Both the position numbers and the translations under genes were made by a program. From Bacteroidota bacterium (GTDB lineage Bacteria > Bacteroidota > Bacteroidia > Flavobacteriales_D > Crocinitomicaceae), in contig JASBTZ010000007.1 of assembly GCA_030148165.1 (NCBI GenBank), positions 62,001-126,000 on the forward strand: a stretch of DNA of 64,000 nucleotides, written 5' to 3'. Below are positions 36,740-45,836 of this stretch, piece by piece. Position 1 is the first letter of the stretch. Every line of letters starts with the position of its first letter. Below the pieces are notes generated by a model that saw only the letters and a list, made by a program, of their open reading frames with translations, was not told the DNA's origin and made no database searches.

Positions 36740-37219
36740 TTATTCTGCTAAAAAAATCTCGTAGGCATTTGGAATGAACACCCAATGTTCTTTCACATAA
36801 AAGAACGCATGTAAACGATAGCCCTCGTTTACTTCGGGCTCATAATATTCGATCATATACACACCAATATTGGGCTTGATGTGATCCGCAATCGTATAAT
36901 ACTGCTCCGGTAAAGCGCTCTCCACATTAGTTTTTAGTTCAGAACCCAATAGCTTATGAATAGCGACCTCTGTTTGGTTGGCGTCAGGCTCAACAGATGT
37001 GGGATCAAGATATTGAATGTGCACATATGCATCGCTTACATCCTGAGACGAGACAAATATTCGTTGAAGATCATCCATCGAGGCGAGCATGTCATCAAGC
37101 ATAGATGAGCCAATTTCTGTCCGCACATTTTCAGCAATTTCTTTTAATTGGTTTTCAATCTTTTGTCCAAAACAACCCAGGCTAAACGCCGCAAAAAACA
37201 GAGTGATTATAGATTTCAT
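36740..37219 (-). CDS. Secreted protein of unknown function
   Basis: 159 residues. Signal peptide MKSIITLFFAAFSLGCFGQ; the cysteine at 16 does not form a good lipobox. The remainder is mixed alpha/beta with no recognised motif. Its stop lies two bases from the convergent M23 gene. Confidence 0.62.
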   Translation of the reverse strand: MKSIITLFFAAFSLGCFGQKIENQLKEIAENVRTEIGSSMLDDMLASMDDLQRIFVSSQDVSDAYVHIQYLDPTSVEPDANQTEVAIHKLLGSELKTNVESALPEQYYTIADHIKPNIGVYMIEYYEPEVNEGYRLHAFFYVKEHWVFIPNAYEIFLAE

Positions 37220-37295
37220 TACAGTTTATTTGAAAATGAAAGATATGAAAATTGTGTCAGACTGGATGTAGAAACGAAATTGACCGGAAGCAGGA

Positions 37296-38036
37296 TTATT
37301 TTGTTACAACCAGAACCTGATAAGGCCTTAGCTTAGGAAACAACCAATAAAAAGGTTTAATCAACAGCTTGGGAGTGTGATAATAGGTGTAACGATGATC
37401 AAGTAATTTGAGACCAGCAACTTTAAGAAAGCGAATCAATTCCTTTCGGGAGTATTCTCTCAGGTGTCCCATATGACCCATCGCTTCAAGTTTTTGAAAA
37501 GCCTTTACCGGATCCCCGAGACCTCTTCCCGTAAAAAAACGCCATCGGTTGCGAAGTGAATAAAGATTAGGCGTGGTTATAATGAGTTTACCATCGGGCA
37601 TTAGAACTCGTTCAGTTTCGCGCAATGCGTGCAAAGGGTTAATACGAAGGTGTTCAAATACCTCATTCATTAACACTGTACTAAAGGTATTATCAGCTGA
37701 AGGAATTCGCTGAGTTTCAATATCGCAAGCAATTACCTCGAGGGCATTTTTTTGAATAAACTCTTCTGCCCTGTTTGGATTAATATCGATGCTTACAACA
37801 GGTATTTTAAGCTGCCGAAGGATAAAGGTCATGTGGCACGGAAGCGCACCAAGCTCTAATATATTTCCGGAAACGTAGTGATGCTTGAGAATATTCAGAT
37901 CACTTAAATAGCGAATTCGGTGTTTCTTAAGATAGCCGGAACTCCATGTTTGCAGACCTTGTTCTTTAATTGAAGCAACGCTTTTTTCGAGCTGCGACAA
38001 CAGTTCGTTCGCATCAGATGACGTTAGCTCCTTCAT
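37296..38036 (-). CDS. Class I SAM-dependent methyltransferase
   Basis: 246 residues. Motif I NILELGALPCHMTFIL, acidic strand-2 end VSIDINP, and the motif IV/post region VLMNEVFEHLRINPLHALRETERVLMPDGKLIITTPN fit the Methyltransf_11/23 type often found in envelope sugar pathways. Substrate unknown. Confidence 0.82.
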   Translation of the reverse strand: MKELTSSDANELLSQLEKSVASIKEQGLQTWSSGYLKKHRIRYLSDLNILKHHYVSGNILELGALPCHMTFILRQLKIPVVSIDINPNRAEEFIQKNALEVIACDIETQRIPSADNTFSTVLMNEVFEHLRINPLHALRETERVLMPDGKLIITTPNLYSLRNRWRFFTGRGLGDPVKAFQKLEAMGHMGHLREYSRKELIRFLKVAGLKLLDHRYTYYHTPKLLIKPFYWLFPKLRPYQVLVVTK

Positions 38037-38051
38037 AAAGCGTGGTCTAAC

Positions 38052-38465
38052 TTAACAGAACTCGTCGTACGCGGCAGCAAGATTTGAAGCGATCATTTCA
38101 GCGGTTCCGCCCTCTATGTGATGGCGCTCCAGAAAGTGAACCAATTTCCCGTCCTTAAACAAGGCTATTGAAGGGGAAGATGGTGGATATGGTAAAAAGT
38201 ACTTTCTTGCTTGTGCAGTGGCTTCACTATCTACACCGGCAAATACAGTTGTAAGCGTTTTTGGCAACTTTTCGTTTCGAAGGGATAGCTTTACTCCGGG
38301 ACGCATCATTCCTGCTGCGCAACCACATACTGAGTTAACAACAACCAATAGGCTTTCTCCTTCATTCTTTATAGCCTCATCTACCTCCTCAGCGGTGGTA
38401 AGGCTTTTAAATCCAACCGATGTAAGATCTTCTTTCATGGGCTGAACTAGCTCTGGTGGGTACAT
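38052..38465 (-). CDS. BrxA/BrxB family bacilliredoxin
   Basis: 137 residues with active-site CGC in VVNSVCGCAAG, the family signature. Bacilliredoxins remove bacillithiol or similar thiols from S-thiolated proteins after oxidative stress. The YPPELVQPMKEDLTSVGF start is typical. A candidate promoter precedes it. Confidence 0.92.
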   Translation of the reverse strand: MYPPELVQPMKEDLTSVGFKSLTTAEEVDEAIKNEGESLLVVVNSVCGCAAGMMRPGVKLSLRNEKLPKTLTTVFAGVDSEATAQARKYFLPYPPSSPSIALFKDGKLVHFLERHHIEGGTAEMIASNLAAAYDEFC

Positions 38466-38489
38466 TTATTTTACTTTAAGTTTATACTA

Positions 38490-38522
38490 CAAAAGTAGAA
38501 ATAATAATTGCCTTGGTAACAA
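38490..38522 (-). promoter_or_regulatory. Predicted promoter of the bacilliredoxin gene
   Basis: On the minus strand TTG (38522-38520) and TACTTTTG (38497-38490) are separated by 22 bp, an acceptable match to the Bacteroidota -33/-7 promoter. Confidence 0.5.
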
Positions 38523-38546
38523 TTATTCATTTATTGACTTAAAGGG

Positions 38547-39122
38547 CTAAACCTTACCAAGCATTCCCTTTTTCAAAGAAGAGTCAGCCGGTTTGGTTCC
38601 TAGCCAAATCGAAAAGAGCGCCTTTTTAAAGTCAAGACCAGAAGCGGTTCCAAGTTTTTTACCATTCTTTTTTACAACAACCCCGGTTCCAGGGATATAA
38701 TCAATATCGATTTTATCACCCTTCTTAAATTCATCCTTGAAGAATCCCATAAAATCTTTGATTTCAGACTTAGTAGCTTTTCCGTGGCTAGCCTTTCCGA
38801 ACCCCTCTTCAACAGTTTCAACAAATTTTTCACGTGTTACGGCATTCGACACAAGTTCTATGCGAATGGACATTTCCTGATCCCCGTTAATGATTTTATC
38901 AGCATCCATCGATGGGCGCTTAAGGTATAAGGCAGCTACATACAGATCAATAAAATACTTTTCACGAAGCCCACCCCCATTATACAGTAACATTTTACTG
39001 TTGACTGTTGTTTTAGCATCGAACGTAACTCCTGAGATAGTTCTTTTTTGAGCCATTCCAGTAAATGAAGTTACGGTGACCAATAATAATACGAGAATTG
39101 AGTTTCCTAAGATTTTATTCAT
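38547..39122 (-). CDS. Chalcone isomerase-like secreted protein
   Basis: The ATG at 39122 gives 191 residues with signal peptide (MNKILGNSILVLLLVTVTSFTGMAQ). A much longer in-frame start would overlap the divergent lipoprotein gene. The body (ISGVTFDAKT, LLYNGGGLREKYFIDLYVAALYL, IRIELVSNAVTREKF, IDYIPGTGVVVKKNG, ALFSIWLG) matches the chalcone-isomerase-like fold family. Bacterial members are not flavonoid enzymes and may bind fatty acids. Role unknown. Confidence 0.85.
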   Translation of the reverse strand: MNKILGNSILVLLLVTVTSFTGMAQKRTISGVTFDAKTTVNSKMLLYNGGGLREKYFIDLYVAALYLKRPSMDADKIINGDQEMSIRIELVSNAVTREKFVETVEEGFGKASHGKATKSEIKDFMGFFKDEFKKGDKIDIDYIPGTGVVVKKNGKKLGTASGLDFKKALFSIWLGTKPADSSLKKGMLGKV

Positions 39123-39174
39123 ACCAACAAAGTTTTTAAATTTAATGCATTCAAAATTAGTGAAATAATAAATT

Positions 39175-39444
39175 ATGAAGAATCTTATACCAACAGCATT
39201 TATCTCTTTCCTATTATTAACGGCTTGTGGAGATGATCCGAATGCCTGGACAGAAGAAAAAAAACAGGTGATTATCGACAAGTGTGACTCAGAAATGTTT
39301 GATTGTGATTGTTATTTAAAAATAACCATGGAAACATTCCCGAATGCACAAGATTACAACGCCACGATGGAGGATGAAGAGAAGAACGGTGACAAAATAG
39401 ATGCTTATTGGGACAAGATATACGACGAATGCATGTCGGAATAG
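39175..39444 (+). CDS. Small lipoprotein
   Basis: 89 residues. Lipobox LLTACGD at the end of a short hydrophobic stretch. The mature part is acidic with paired cysteines (CDSEMFDCDCY ... DEC). It resembles the small lipoprotein at 6052-6423 in having a CDC motif, and the two may be distant relatives. Function unknown. Confidence 0.68.
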   Translation: MKNLIPTAFISFLLLTACGDDPNAWTEEKKQVIIDKCDSEMFDCDCYLKITMETFPNAQDYNATMEDEEKNGDKIDAYWDKIYDECMSE

Positions 39445-39450
39445 CAGTAG

Positions 39451-40506
39451 TTATTTGTAAAATCGCTCAAGATTCATTTCGGGATCGAGTTCTTTCTTCT
39501 CGAGGAGATAATCACAAAACTCTTTTGCCAGAAGGGGTGCAATTAAGTATCCCTTTGTTCCAAGCCCGTTAAATAAATGAAGGTGTTCATAGGTGTGATG
39601 GGTCCCAATCAATGGTCTTCGATCCGGAGTTGTGGGCCTGATGCCCGCCTCTTGATCTATCACCACAACTTCTTCATCGGTGAGATAACTTAGTTTTTCG
39701 AGCAAGGCTTTTTTACCGTTCTCTGTAATAGACAGATCAGTTGTTTCCCACTCATAGGTGGATCCAATCTTATAGGTGTGATCCCCAAGAGGAAGCATAA
39801 AACATTTGCGATTCAGAGAAATATTATCGGGAAGTGAATGAGCTTTGACAGTTAGTGTTTCACCCTTCGTTTGACCCAGGGGTAGATCGGAAAACCAGGG
39901 ATTATCAAATCCCAGATAACCTTCACAAAAGACAATTTCGTCGTATTCAACACCATTGTAACTATTCCCCGATAGGCCATCATACTTGAAAACACCTTGC
40001 ATAATGGCGTGTTGATTAATAAACACGTGCATGCAGGACAAGAAGGTGTCGGTTTCAACATAAAAGGCCTGTTTAAGTCGGCCTGAACCGAAATCATTTT
40101 TCGCCAGTGAATAGGTTTCATCCGCCTCATTCACTTCATGCAAATAGTCCTGATATTCCTCCTGAGCTTGTTTTTCAAGCCAATAGCTTTTTTCTTGTTC
40201 AGACGAAAACATGCGTCTGATCTGAACAGGATGAAAGAATGATTTAGAGCACTGTTCTTCCAGTTCTTTATAAAAAGAAATGTCGTAGGGAATAAATTCA
40301 TCTACCCTCCAGCCTTTATTCATTCTTCGAAACACGATTGGGTTGATCATTCCGGCAGCAACTCGCGAGCTATGATTAACACCATTATCGAAAACAGTGA
40401 CATTACATCCCTTTCGGATCAAGTGATAGCTAAGTGCGATACCTCCCAGACCGGCCCCGACTATTGCGATTTTCTTTGGTTCAGACAATGGAACTGTTTT
40501 ATGCAA
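39451..40506 (-). CDS. FAD-dependent oxidoreductase (DAO family)
   Basis: 351 residues. N-terminal dinucleotide-binding fold IAIVGAGLGGIALSYHL with VTVFD. The late IRPTTPDRRPLIG and FNGLGTKGYLIAPLLAKEF match glycine/D-amino-acid oxidase and MnmC C-terminal-type enzymes. Substrate unknown. It overlaps comF by eight bases, so both are likely in one transcript. Confidence 0.85.
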   Translation of the reverse strand: MHKTVPLSEPKKIAIVGAGLGGIALSYHLIRKGCNVTVFDNGVNHSSRVAAGMINPIVFRRMNKGWRVDEFIPYDISFYKELEEQCSKSFFHPVQIRRMFSSEQEKSYWLEKQAQEEYQDYLHEVNEADETYSLAKNDFGSGRLKQAFYVETDTFLSCMHVFINQHAIMQGVFKYDGLSGNSYNGVEYDEIVFCEGYLGFDNPWFSDLPLGQTKGETLTVKAHSLPDNISLNRKCFMLPLGDHTYKIGSTYEWETTDLSITENGKKALLEKLSYLTDEEVVVIDQEAGIRPTTPDRRPLIGTHHTYEHLHLFNGLGTKGYLIAPLLAKEFCDYLLEKKELDPEMNLERFYK

Positions 40507-41212
40507 TTGCCAAAGTTACAACACTTATCCTTATATCAGGGGCACAGTTCTGAATGCTTTTAATCAACGATTCCATGGTGGCTCCTGTCGTGATGACATC
40601 ATCCACCAGCATGACGTGATTGTATTTTTGAATCTTTGGATCAACCTTGAAGATTTCACTTACATTATCCCAGCGTTGAAAGCGGTTCTTTTTTGTTTGA
40701 GTCGAACTGTGTTTTGTTCTTTTAGCCAGGTCAACAATTACAGGGGCGTCCATTATCGTTGAGATTCCATCGGCAATCATTTCACTTTGGTTGTATCCAC
40801 GTATGAAAGCCTTTTTATGATGAAGCGGTACCGGAACTATCAAGTCACATGATTTAAACTTGTCAACGCCCAACAATCGATTTCCGATTTCTTGACCAAA
40901 GTAATAGCCCAGGGGTGAACCGTCTTTGTATTTCAAATTGAAAAGGATTTTTTGAGAAGCAGCATTTTTCTTAAAGTGAATGTGAGCGTAGGTGGAGTAG
41001 ACCTGAACCCTGCCCCAAAACAATTTATCCATATCGGTATCATCCTGGTACAACTGATAATCCGTATAGGAAATCTGTTCTTGACAGAAGGAACAAATAT
41101 GTTTTTCTTGTGCAGATAATTCACGATCACAAATCAGGCACCCTTCCGGATAAACCAGATGTGAAAGATCTTTTAATAAAGACCATTTTGATGTTAATGA
41201 ATGTTGTTCCAT
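40499..41212 (-). CDS. ComF family phosphoribosyltransferase-like protein
   Basis: 237 residues. N-terminal zinc-ribbon-like cysteines (CLICDRELSAQEKHICSFC) and the PRPP-binding motif VMLVDDVITTGAT near the C-terminus define ComF. In competent bacteria ComF supports DNA uptake or single-strand DNA handling; the role in Bacteroidota is not established. Confidence 0.9.
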   Translation of the reverse strand: MEQHSLTSKWSLLKDLSHLVYPEGCLICDRELSAQEKHICSFCQEQISYTDYQLYQDDTDMDKLFWGRVQVYSTYAHIHFKKNAASQKILFNLKYKDGSPLGYYFGQEIGNRLLGVDKFKSCDLIVPVPLHHKKAFIRGYNQSEMIADGISTIMDAPVIVDLAKRTKHSSTQTKKNRFQRWDNVSEIFKVDPKIQKYNHVMLVDDVITTGATMESLIKSIQNCAPDIRISVVTLAIA

Positions 41213-41660
41213 TGGTTAACCGTAAGGCTTTCCGATTCTTTTAACAAATCGATGTTTAAAATAACAAATTTCATGTCTTGACATAGGGGCATCTTGACCT
41301 TAATTTTATAGAACCTTCTTCAAATCAGCACTCTATCAAGTTTTGGGATGAATGAGGTAATTTTTTCGACAAAGTTGGCACTTTTGACTGTGAATATCTT
41401 TATTCATTTTGTTGAAAAAGTTTCTAACTCCTGTCACTAGAGGGATTCAGTTTTTAAATGTTGAAAACGTTTAACAATTGTGAATTTCTTTAGTTGTCAG
41501 ACGAAAGAATTTTGACAATTTTTGTATGCCTCTAGCAAGGAAAATTTTACCGCAACCACACATTCGGTTTAAAGCTGAGGAAACAGAAACTTTAAGGATA
41601 AATTACGCTGGAAACACAGGGTTTCCGGTAAGGGACTCTTACGTTTAAAATAAAAGAAAT
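41213..41660. other. Long leader/intergenic region upstream of nrdBA
   Basis: 448 bp without a supportable gene. It contains an inverted repeat TTGTCA (41494-41499)/TGACAA (41513-41518), an AAACGTTT palindrome (41465-41472), and a structured segment directly before nrdB. No exact TAnnTTTG with a spaced TTG was found, so the promoter is not located. I saw no NrdR-type paired box. Confidence 0.6.
41545..41642 (+). ncRNA. Candidate structured RNA leader of nrdBA
   Basis: Three hairpins can form in a row. TTAAAGCTG (41569-41577) pairs with CAG (41584-41586) and CTTTAA (41590-41595) across an AAA bulge. GGAAAC (41610-41615) pairs with GTTTCC (41621-41626). GTAAG (41628-41632) pairs with CTTAC (41638-41642). 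TTTTACC at 41545-41551 could compete with the last stem by pairing to GGTAA. The third hairpin ends 18 bases before the nrdB ATG. I do not recognise a known riboswitch class. It could be a regulatory leader for ribonucleotide reductase or chance folding. Confidence 0.4.
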
Positions 41661-42632
41661 ATGGCACAATTAGAACCAATTTTGGAAGAAAACAAAGACA
41701 GATTTGTTCTTTTTCCGATCAAACATGATGACATCTGGTCATTTTACAAACGAGCTGAAGCAAGCTTCTGGACAGCAGAAGAAATTGACCTTCAACCAGA
41801 CCTTGTCGACTGGGAAACCAAGTTGAATGACAACGAGCGTCACTTTGTAAAACATGTGTTGGCGTTTTTTGCTGCTTCTGATGGAATTGTGAATGAAAAT
41901 CTTGCTGAAAATTTCTTGTCAGAGGTTCAGTATACAGAAGCAAAGTTCTTTTATGGATTTCAGGTGGCGATCGAGAACATTCACTCGGAAACGTATTCGC
42001 TTCTTATCGACACTTACATTAAGGATAAGGAAGAAAAGAATGGATTATTCAACGCCATTGACACAATGGATTGTGTTAAGAAAAAAGCAGATTGGGCGCT
42101 AAGATGGATCGACGAAGGAAGCTTCGCTGAAAGATTGGTTGCATTTGCTGCTGTCGAAGGAATATTCTTTTCAGGATCATTCTGTTCGATCTTCTGGTTG
42201 AAGAAAAGAGGATTGATGCCTGGGCTTTCTTTTTCAAATGAGTTAATATCCAGAGACGAAGGTCTTCACTGTGATTTCGCTTGCTTGTTATATAACAACC
42301 ACCTTCAGAACCAATTGCCAAAAGAGCAGGTTAGAGATATCATTCTGGATGCGGTAGAAATAGAAAAGGAATTTATCCTTGAAGCGCTACCGGTTAAGTT
42401 GATTGGAATGAATAGCGAGCTAATGGCTCAGTACATTGAGTTCGTTGCAGACAGATTACTGCTTGAACTTGGAAACGAAAAGGTGTTTAACGTATCAAAC
42501 CCATTCGATTTCATGGATATGATATCCATTCAAGGTAAAACGAACTTCTTTGAGAAGAGAGTTGGTGAATACCAGAAAGCTGGAGTTTTAAACAACGACA
42601 AGCAATCATTTAGTCTCGACGAAGACTTTTAG
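41661..42632 (+). CDS. nrdB: Ribonucleoside-diphosphate reductase class Ia, small (beta) subunit
   Basis: 323 residues. Holds the di-iron tyrosyl radical used to start nucleotide reduction. The metal ligands appear in [23 protein letters not shown] and SRDEGLH, and the radical tyrosine in IHSETY. The C-terminal SFSLDEDF matches the peptide that docks into NrdA, eukaryote-like in form. nrdA follows after 51 bp. Confidence 0.96.
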   Translation: MAQLEPILEENKDRFVLFPIKHDDIWSFYKRAEASFWTAEEIDLQPDLVDWETKLNDNERHFVKHVLAFFAASDGIVNENLAENFLSEVQYTEAKFFYGFQVAIENIHSETYSLLIDTYIKDKEEKNGLFNAIDTMDCVKKKADWALRWIDEGSFAERLVAFAAVEGIFFSGSFCSIFWLKKRGLMPGLSFSNELISRDEGLHCDFACLLYNNHLQNQLPKEQVRDIILDAVEIEKEFILEALPVKLIGMNSELMAQYIEFVADRLLLELGNEKVFNVSNPFDFMDMISIQGKTNFFEKRVGEYQKAGVLNNDKQSFSLDEDF

Positions 42633-42683
42633 AATTAATTAGAACGAAACAAATTATAGGAACAATAAAATCGACCAGCGCCC

Positions 42684-45029
42684 ATGTACGTAATAAAAAG
42701 AGACGGAAGAAAAGAAGCTGTAAAGTTTGACAAAATTACAGCGCGCATCGTGAAAATGTGCTACGGGCTCGACCCGTTAGTGTCACCGGAAGCTGTTGCC
42801 ATGAAAGTAATCGAAGGATTATACGATGGAGTAACAACTACGGAATTAGATAACCTGGCAGCGGAAGTAGCTGCAGCCAAAACAATTGATCACCCGGATT
42901 ATGCTTTGTTGGCATCTAGAATTTCTGTTTCAAACCTGCACAAGGAAACGAAAAAGACATTCTCTGAGGTAATGACGGATTTATACGAATACATCGATCC
43001 AAAAACAGGAGAAAACGCGGCGCTTTTAGCGGACGATGTATTTGATATCATTCTGGAGAACAAGGAACGATTGGACTCAAGTATTATCTATGATCGTGAT
43101 TTCAGATACGACTATTTCGGATTTAAGACACTTACCAGATCATACCTTTTGAAACTTGACGGTAAGATTGTAGAGCGTCCACAACAGATGTTGATGCGTG
43201 TTGCAGTTGGAATTCACAAAGAAGATATTGACTCAGCATTAAAAACATACAACCTGATGTCTGAAGGATGGTTTACTCATGCTACACCAACTTTATTTAA
43301 TTCGGGAACACCAAAACCGCAGATGTCGTCTTGCTTCCTGTTAACAATGAAGGAAGACAGTATTCCGGGAATCTACGATACACTAAAGCAATGTGCTCAG
43401 ATTTCTCAATCAGCTGGTGGAATTGGATTGTCAATTCACAATATCAGAGCGACGGGATCATACATCAAAGGAACAAATGGCACTTCAAATGGTATCGTTC
43501 CAATGTTGCGTGTATTTAACGATACTGCTCGTTACGTAGATCAAGGTGGAGGAAAAAGAAAAGGGTCCTTTGCAATGTACATTGAACCTTGGCACGCTGA
43601 TGTGTTCGACTTCCTTGATTTGAAAAAGAATCACGGAAAAGAAGAGCAAAGAGCACGAGATTTGTTTTACGCACTTTGGATTCCGGATTTGTTCATGAAG
43701 CGCGTTAAAGAAAACGGGGAGTGGACTTTAATGTGTCCGCACGAATGTCCGGGACTTTCTGACACGCACAGTGCAGAATTCGAGAAGCTTTATCTGAAAT
43801 ATGAAAAAGAAGGTAAAGGAAGAAAAACAATCAAGGCACAAGACCTATGGTTTAAGATTCTGGAATCTCAGATCGAAACAGGAACGCCTTATATGCTATA
43901 CAAAGATTCTGCGAACGCAAAATCAAATCAGCAAAACCTTGGAACGATCAAGTCATCTAACCTGTGTACAGAGATTATTGAGTATACAGCTCCGGATGAA
44001 GTTGCGGTTTGTAACCTGGCATCTTTGGCGCTACCGAAGTACGTAACAGAAGAAGGTGGATTTGATCACGAAAAACTTTTCGAAGTAACTTATCAGGCAA
44101 CACTTAACCTGAACAAGATCATCGACGGAAACTATTACCCGGTTGAAGAAGCTAGAAACTCGAACATGAGACACCGTCCAATTGGACTTGGAGTTCAGGG
44201 ATTGGCTGACACCTTTATTTTAATGCGTTATCCTTTCGAATCGGAAGAAGCAAAAGCATTGAACCGAGAGATCTTTGAAACGATCTACTACGCGGCGATG
44301 ACAGCATCAAAAGATTTAGCTAAAGTTGACGGACCATATGAAACATTTGAAGGGTCACCTGTATCAAAGGGACAGTTCCAGTACGATCTATGGGATGTAA
44401 CACCGACGGATCGTTGGGAGTGGGACGTATTGAAGGAAGAAGTAATGGAACATGGTGTTCGTAACTCATTATTGCTTGCTCCGATGCCAACGGCATCGAC
44501 AGCACAAATACTTGGTAATAACGAATGCTTCGAGCCTTATACCTCAAACGTTTATACAAGAAGAGTTCTTTCGGGTGAGTTCATCATTGTGAATAAGCAC
44601 CTGTTGAAAGACCTCGTTAAAGAAGGACTTTGGAATCAGGAAATGCGTCAGAAGATCATGGCACAAAACGGATCTATCCAGAATATTTCGGAGATCCCAC
44701 AGTATTTGAAAGACCTGTATAAGACAGCCTGGGAGATCTCGCAAAAAGCGATATTGGATCAGGCGGCAGACAGGGGAGCATACATCTGTCAATCTCAGTC
44801 TTTGAACATTTTCATGGAGAACGCAAACTTTGGTAAGCTTACCTCAATGCACTTCTACGGATGGGAAAAAGGTCTGAAAACGGGTATGTACTACCTTAGA
44901 ACGAAAGCGGCGACAGACGCGATTAAGTTTACCATCGATAAAGAAGCGATTGCTGAACCAAAGGCAGAAGAAGAAGTGCTTGTTGAGCCTCAGGCGGAGC
45001 AGGACGTTATCGAGGAAAACGAGGATTAA
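42684..45029 (+). CDS. nrdA: Ribonucleoside-diphosphate reductase class Ia, large (alpha) subunit
   Basis: 781 residues. N-terminal ATP-cone (about 1-90) for overall activity control. Catalytic cysteines are in [16 protein letters not shown] and VAVCNLAS. The enzyme reduces NDPs to dNDPs. The C-terminal tail after about residue 755 is a Glu-rich stretch without any cysteine. The usual shuttle pair (such as CLMCGS) that passes electrons from thioredoxin is absent, and no frame near the stop restores it. Confidence 0.95.
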   Translation: MYVIKRDGRKEAVKFDKITARIVKMCYGLDPLVSPEAVAMKVIEGLYDGVTTTELDNLAAEVAAAKTIDHPDYALLASRISVSNLHKETKKTFSEVMTDLYEYIDPKTGENAALLADDVFDIILENKERLDSSIIYDRDFRYDYFGFKTLTRSYLLKLDGKIVERPQQMLMRVAVGIHKEDIDSALKTYNLMSEGWFTHATPTLFNSGTPKPQMSSCFLLTMKEDSIPGIYDTLKQCAQISQSAGGIGLSIHNIRATGSYIKGTNGTSNGIVPMLRVFNDTARYVDQGGGKRKGSFAMYIEPWHADVFDFLDLKKNHGKEEQRARDLFYALWIPDLFMKRVKENGEWTLMCPHECPGLSDTHSAEFEKLYLKYEKEGKGRKTIKAQDLWFKILESQIETGTPYMLYKDSANAKSNQQNLGTIKSSNLCTEIIEYTAPDEVAVCNLASLALPKYVTEEGGFDHEKLFEVTYQATLNLNKIIDGNYYPVEEARNSNMRHRPIGLGVQGLADTFILMRYPFESEEAKALNREIFETIYYAAMTASKDLAKVDGPYETFEGSPVSKGQFQYDLWDVTPTDRWEWDVLKEEVMEHGVRNSLLLAPMPTASTAQILGNNECFEPYTSNVYTRRVLSGEFIIVNKHLLKDLVKEGLWNQEMRQKIMAQNGSIQNISEIPQYLKDLYKTAWEISQKAILDQAADRGAYICQSQSLNIFMENANFGKLTSMHFYGWEKGLKTGMYYLRTKAATDAIKFTIDKEAIAEPKAEEEVLVEPQAEQDVIEENED

Positions 45030-45096
45030 TGTAACAACAAACCTTACATACTTGTGTTGATTAATAATTGTGCCGTAATAATTAATCGCAAGATGA

Positions 45097-45124
45097 AGAT
45101 CCCCTCGCCAGAGGGGATTTTTTA
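45097..45124 (+). terminator. Terminator of nrdBA
   Basis: ATCCCCTC (45099-45106) pairs perfectly with GAGGGGAT (45111-45118) around GCCA, followed by a T-run that reaches into the 3' end of the convergent DUF3109 gene. Confidence 0.92.
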
Positions 45125-45703
45125 TTTGCTTTGATCCTGAATTTCTTTAGCGACAGTTTCCAATTCACTGTAGAAGTCATCGCCAAAAGCGCGAATAAGA
45201 GGCTCCTTTAAAAATTTGTAAACCGGGACATTTACTTTTGCACCTAACTCACAGGCGTCGGAGCAGATACTCCAGACATCGTAATTGAGAGCTGTAAGCT
45301 CGTTGAACTTCTTCACGCGAATGGGGTAGAGATGACAGGAGATGGGCTTCTTAAAGGCTAACTTGCCATTATAGTGAGCTTGTTCAATAGAGCAAAGAGC
45401 TGTTCCCTTTTCATCGAAAGAAACAAAAGCACATTCCCCGCCATCAATTAGCGTAGTGACAGGCTCATTGTCCTGGTCCATATAAAAGATGCCGCTTTCA
45501 TCAACAGCATTGATTCCCTCATCCCGCATGTACGGTTTAATATCATCCAAATGATCTTCAATAATGGAAACCTCTTCTTCTGTTAAGGGAGCTCCAGCGT
45601 CTCCCTCGACACAACACGCACCCTTACACTTACTTAGATCACAAACGAATTTGCGCTCAAAGATCTGCGTGGAAATTACTTTATCACCGAGCTCTACAAG
45701 CAT
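45122..45703 (-). CDS. DUF3109 family cysteine-rich protein
   Basis: 193 residues from the ATG at 45703; a start seven codons upstream is possible. Cysteines cluster as CDLSKCKGACC, GGECAF, ALCSIEQ, ISCHLYP and CSDAC, as in the DUF3109/YkgJ-like group thought to bind a metal or Fe-S cluster. Function unknown. It is divergent from the rimP operon. Confidence 0.82.
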   Translation of the reverse strand: MLVELGDKVISTQIFERKFVCDLSKCKGACCVEGDAGAPLTEEEVSIIEDHLDDIKPYMRDEGINAVDESGIFYMDQDNEPVTTLIDGGECAFVSFDEKGTALCSIEQAHYNGKLAFKKPISCHLYPIRVKKFNELTALNYDVWSICSDACELGAKVNVPVYKFLKEPLIRAFGDDFYSELETVAKEIQDQSK

Positions 45704-45745
45704 ATTGCAAAGTTTATAAAACAAAGTGAATAAAGCCTAAATAAG

Positions 45746-45774
45746 TTGTGAATTAAAAAAAAGCTATATATTTG
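45746..45774 (+). promoter_or_regulatory. Predicted promoter of rimP-nusA-infB
   Basis: TTG at 45746-45748 and TATATTTG at 45767-45774, 18 bp apart, match the Bacteroidota promoter. The predicted start of transcription near 45780 leaves a leader of about 55 bases before rimP. Confidence 0.6.
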
Positions 45775-45804
45775 TCTCACATTTTACATAACAACGGTAC
45801 AAAT

Positions 45805-45829
45805 GAGGGGACGAAAGTCCCCTCTTTTT
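45805..45829 (+). terminator. Terminator-like hairpin in the rimP leader (possible attenuator)
   Basis: GAGGGGAC (45805-45812), GAAA tetraloop, GTCCCCTC (45817-45824), then five T. It is a perfect intrinsic-terminator shape, but it lies between the predicted promoter and rimP, ending seven bases before the ATG. It therefore covers the ribosome-binding region of the first gene. Confidence 0.75.
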
Positions 45830-45836
45830 ATAGCCC

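Noticed and set aside
38825-38840. Third parS-like string TTTTTCACGTGTTACG
   Set aside because: Only the CACGTG core and one side match; it lies inside the chalcone-isomerase-like gene and lacks palindrome symmetry.
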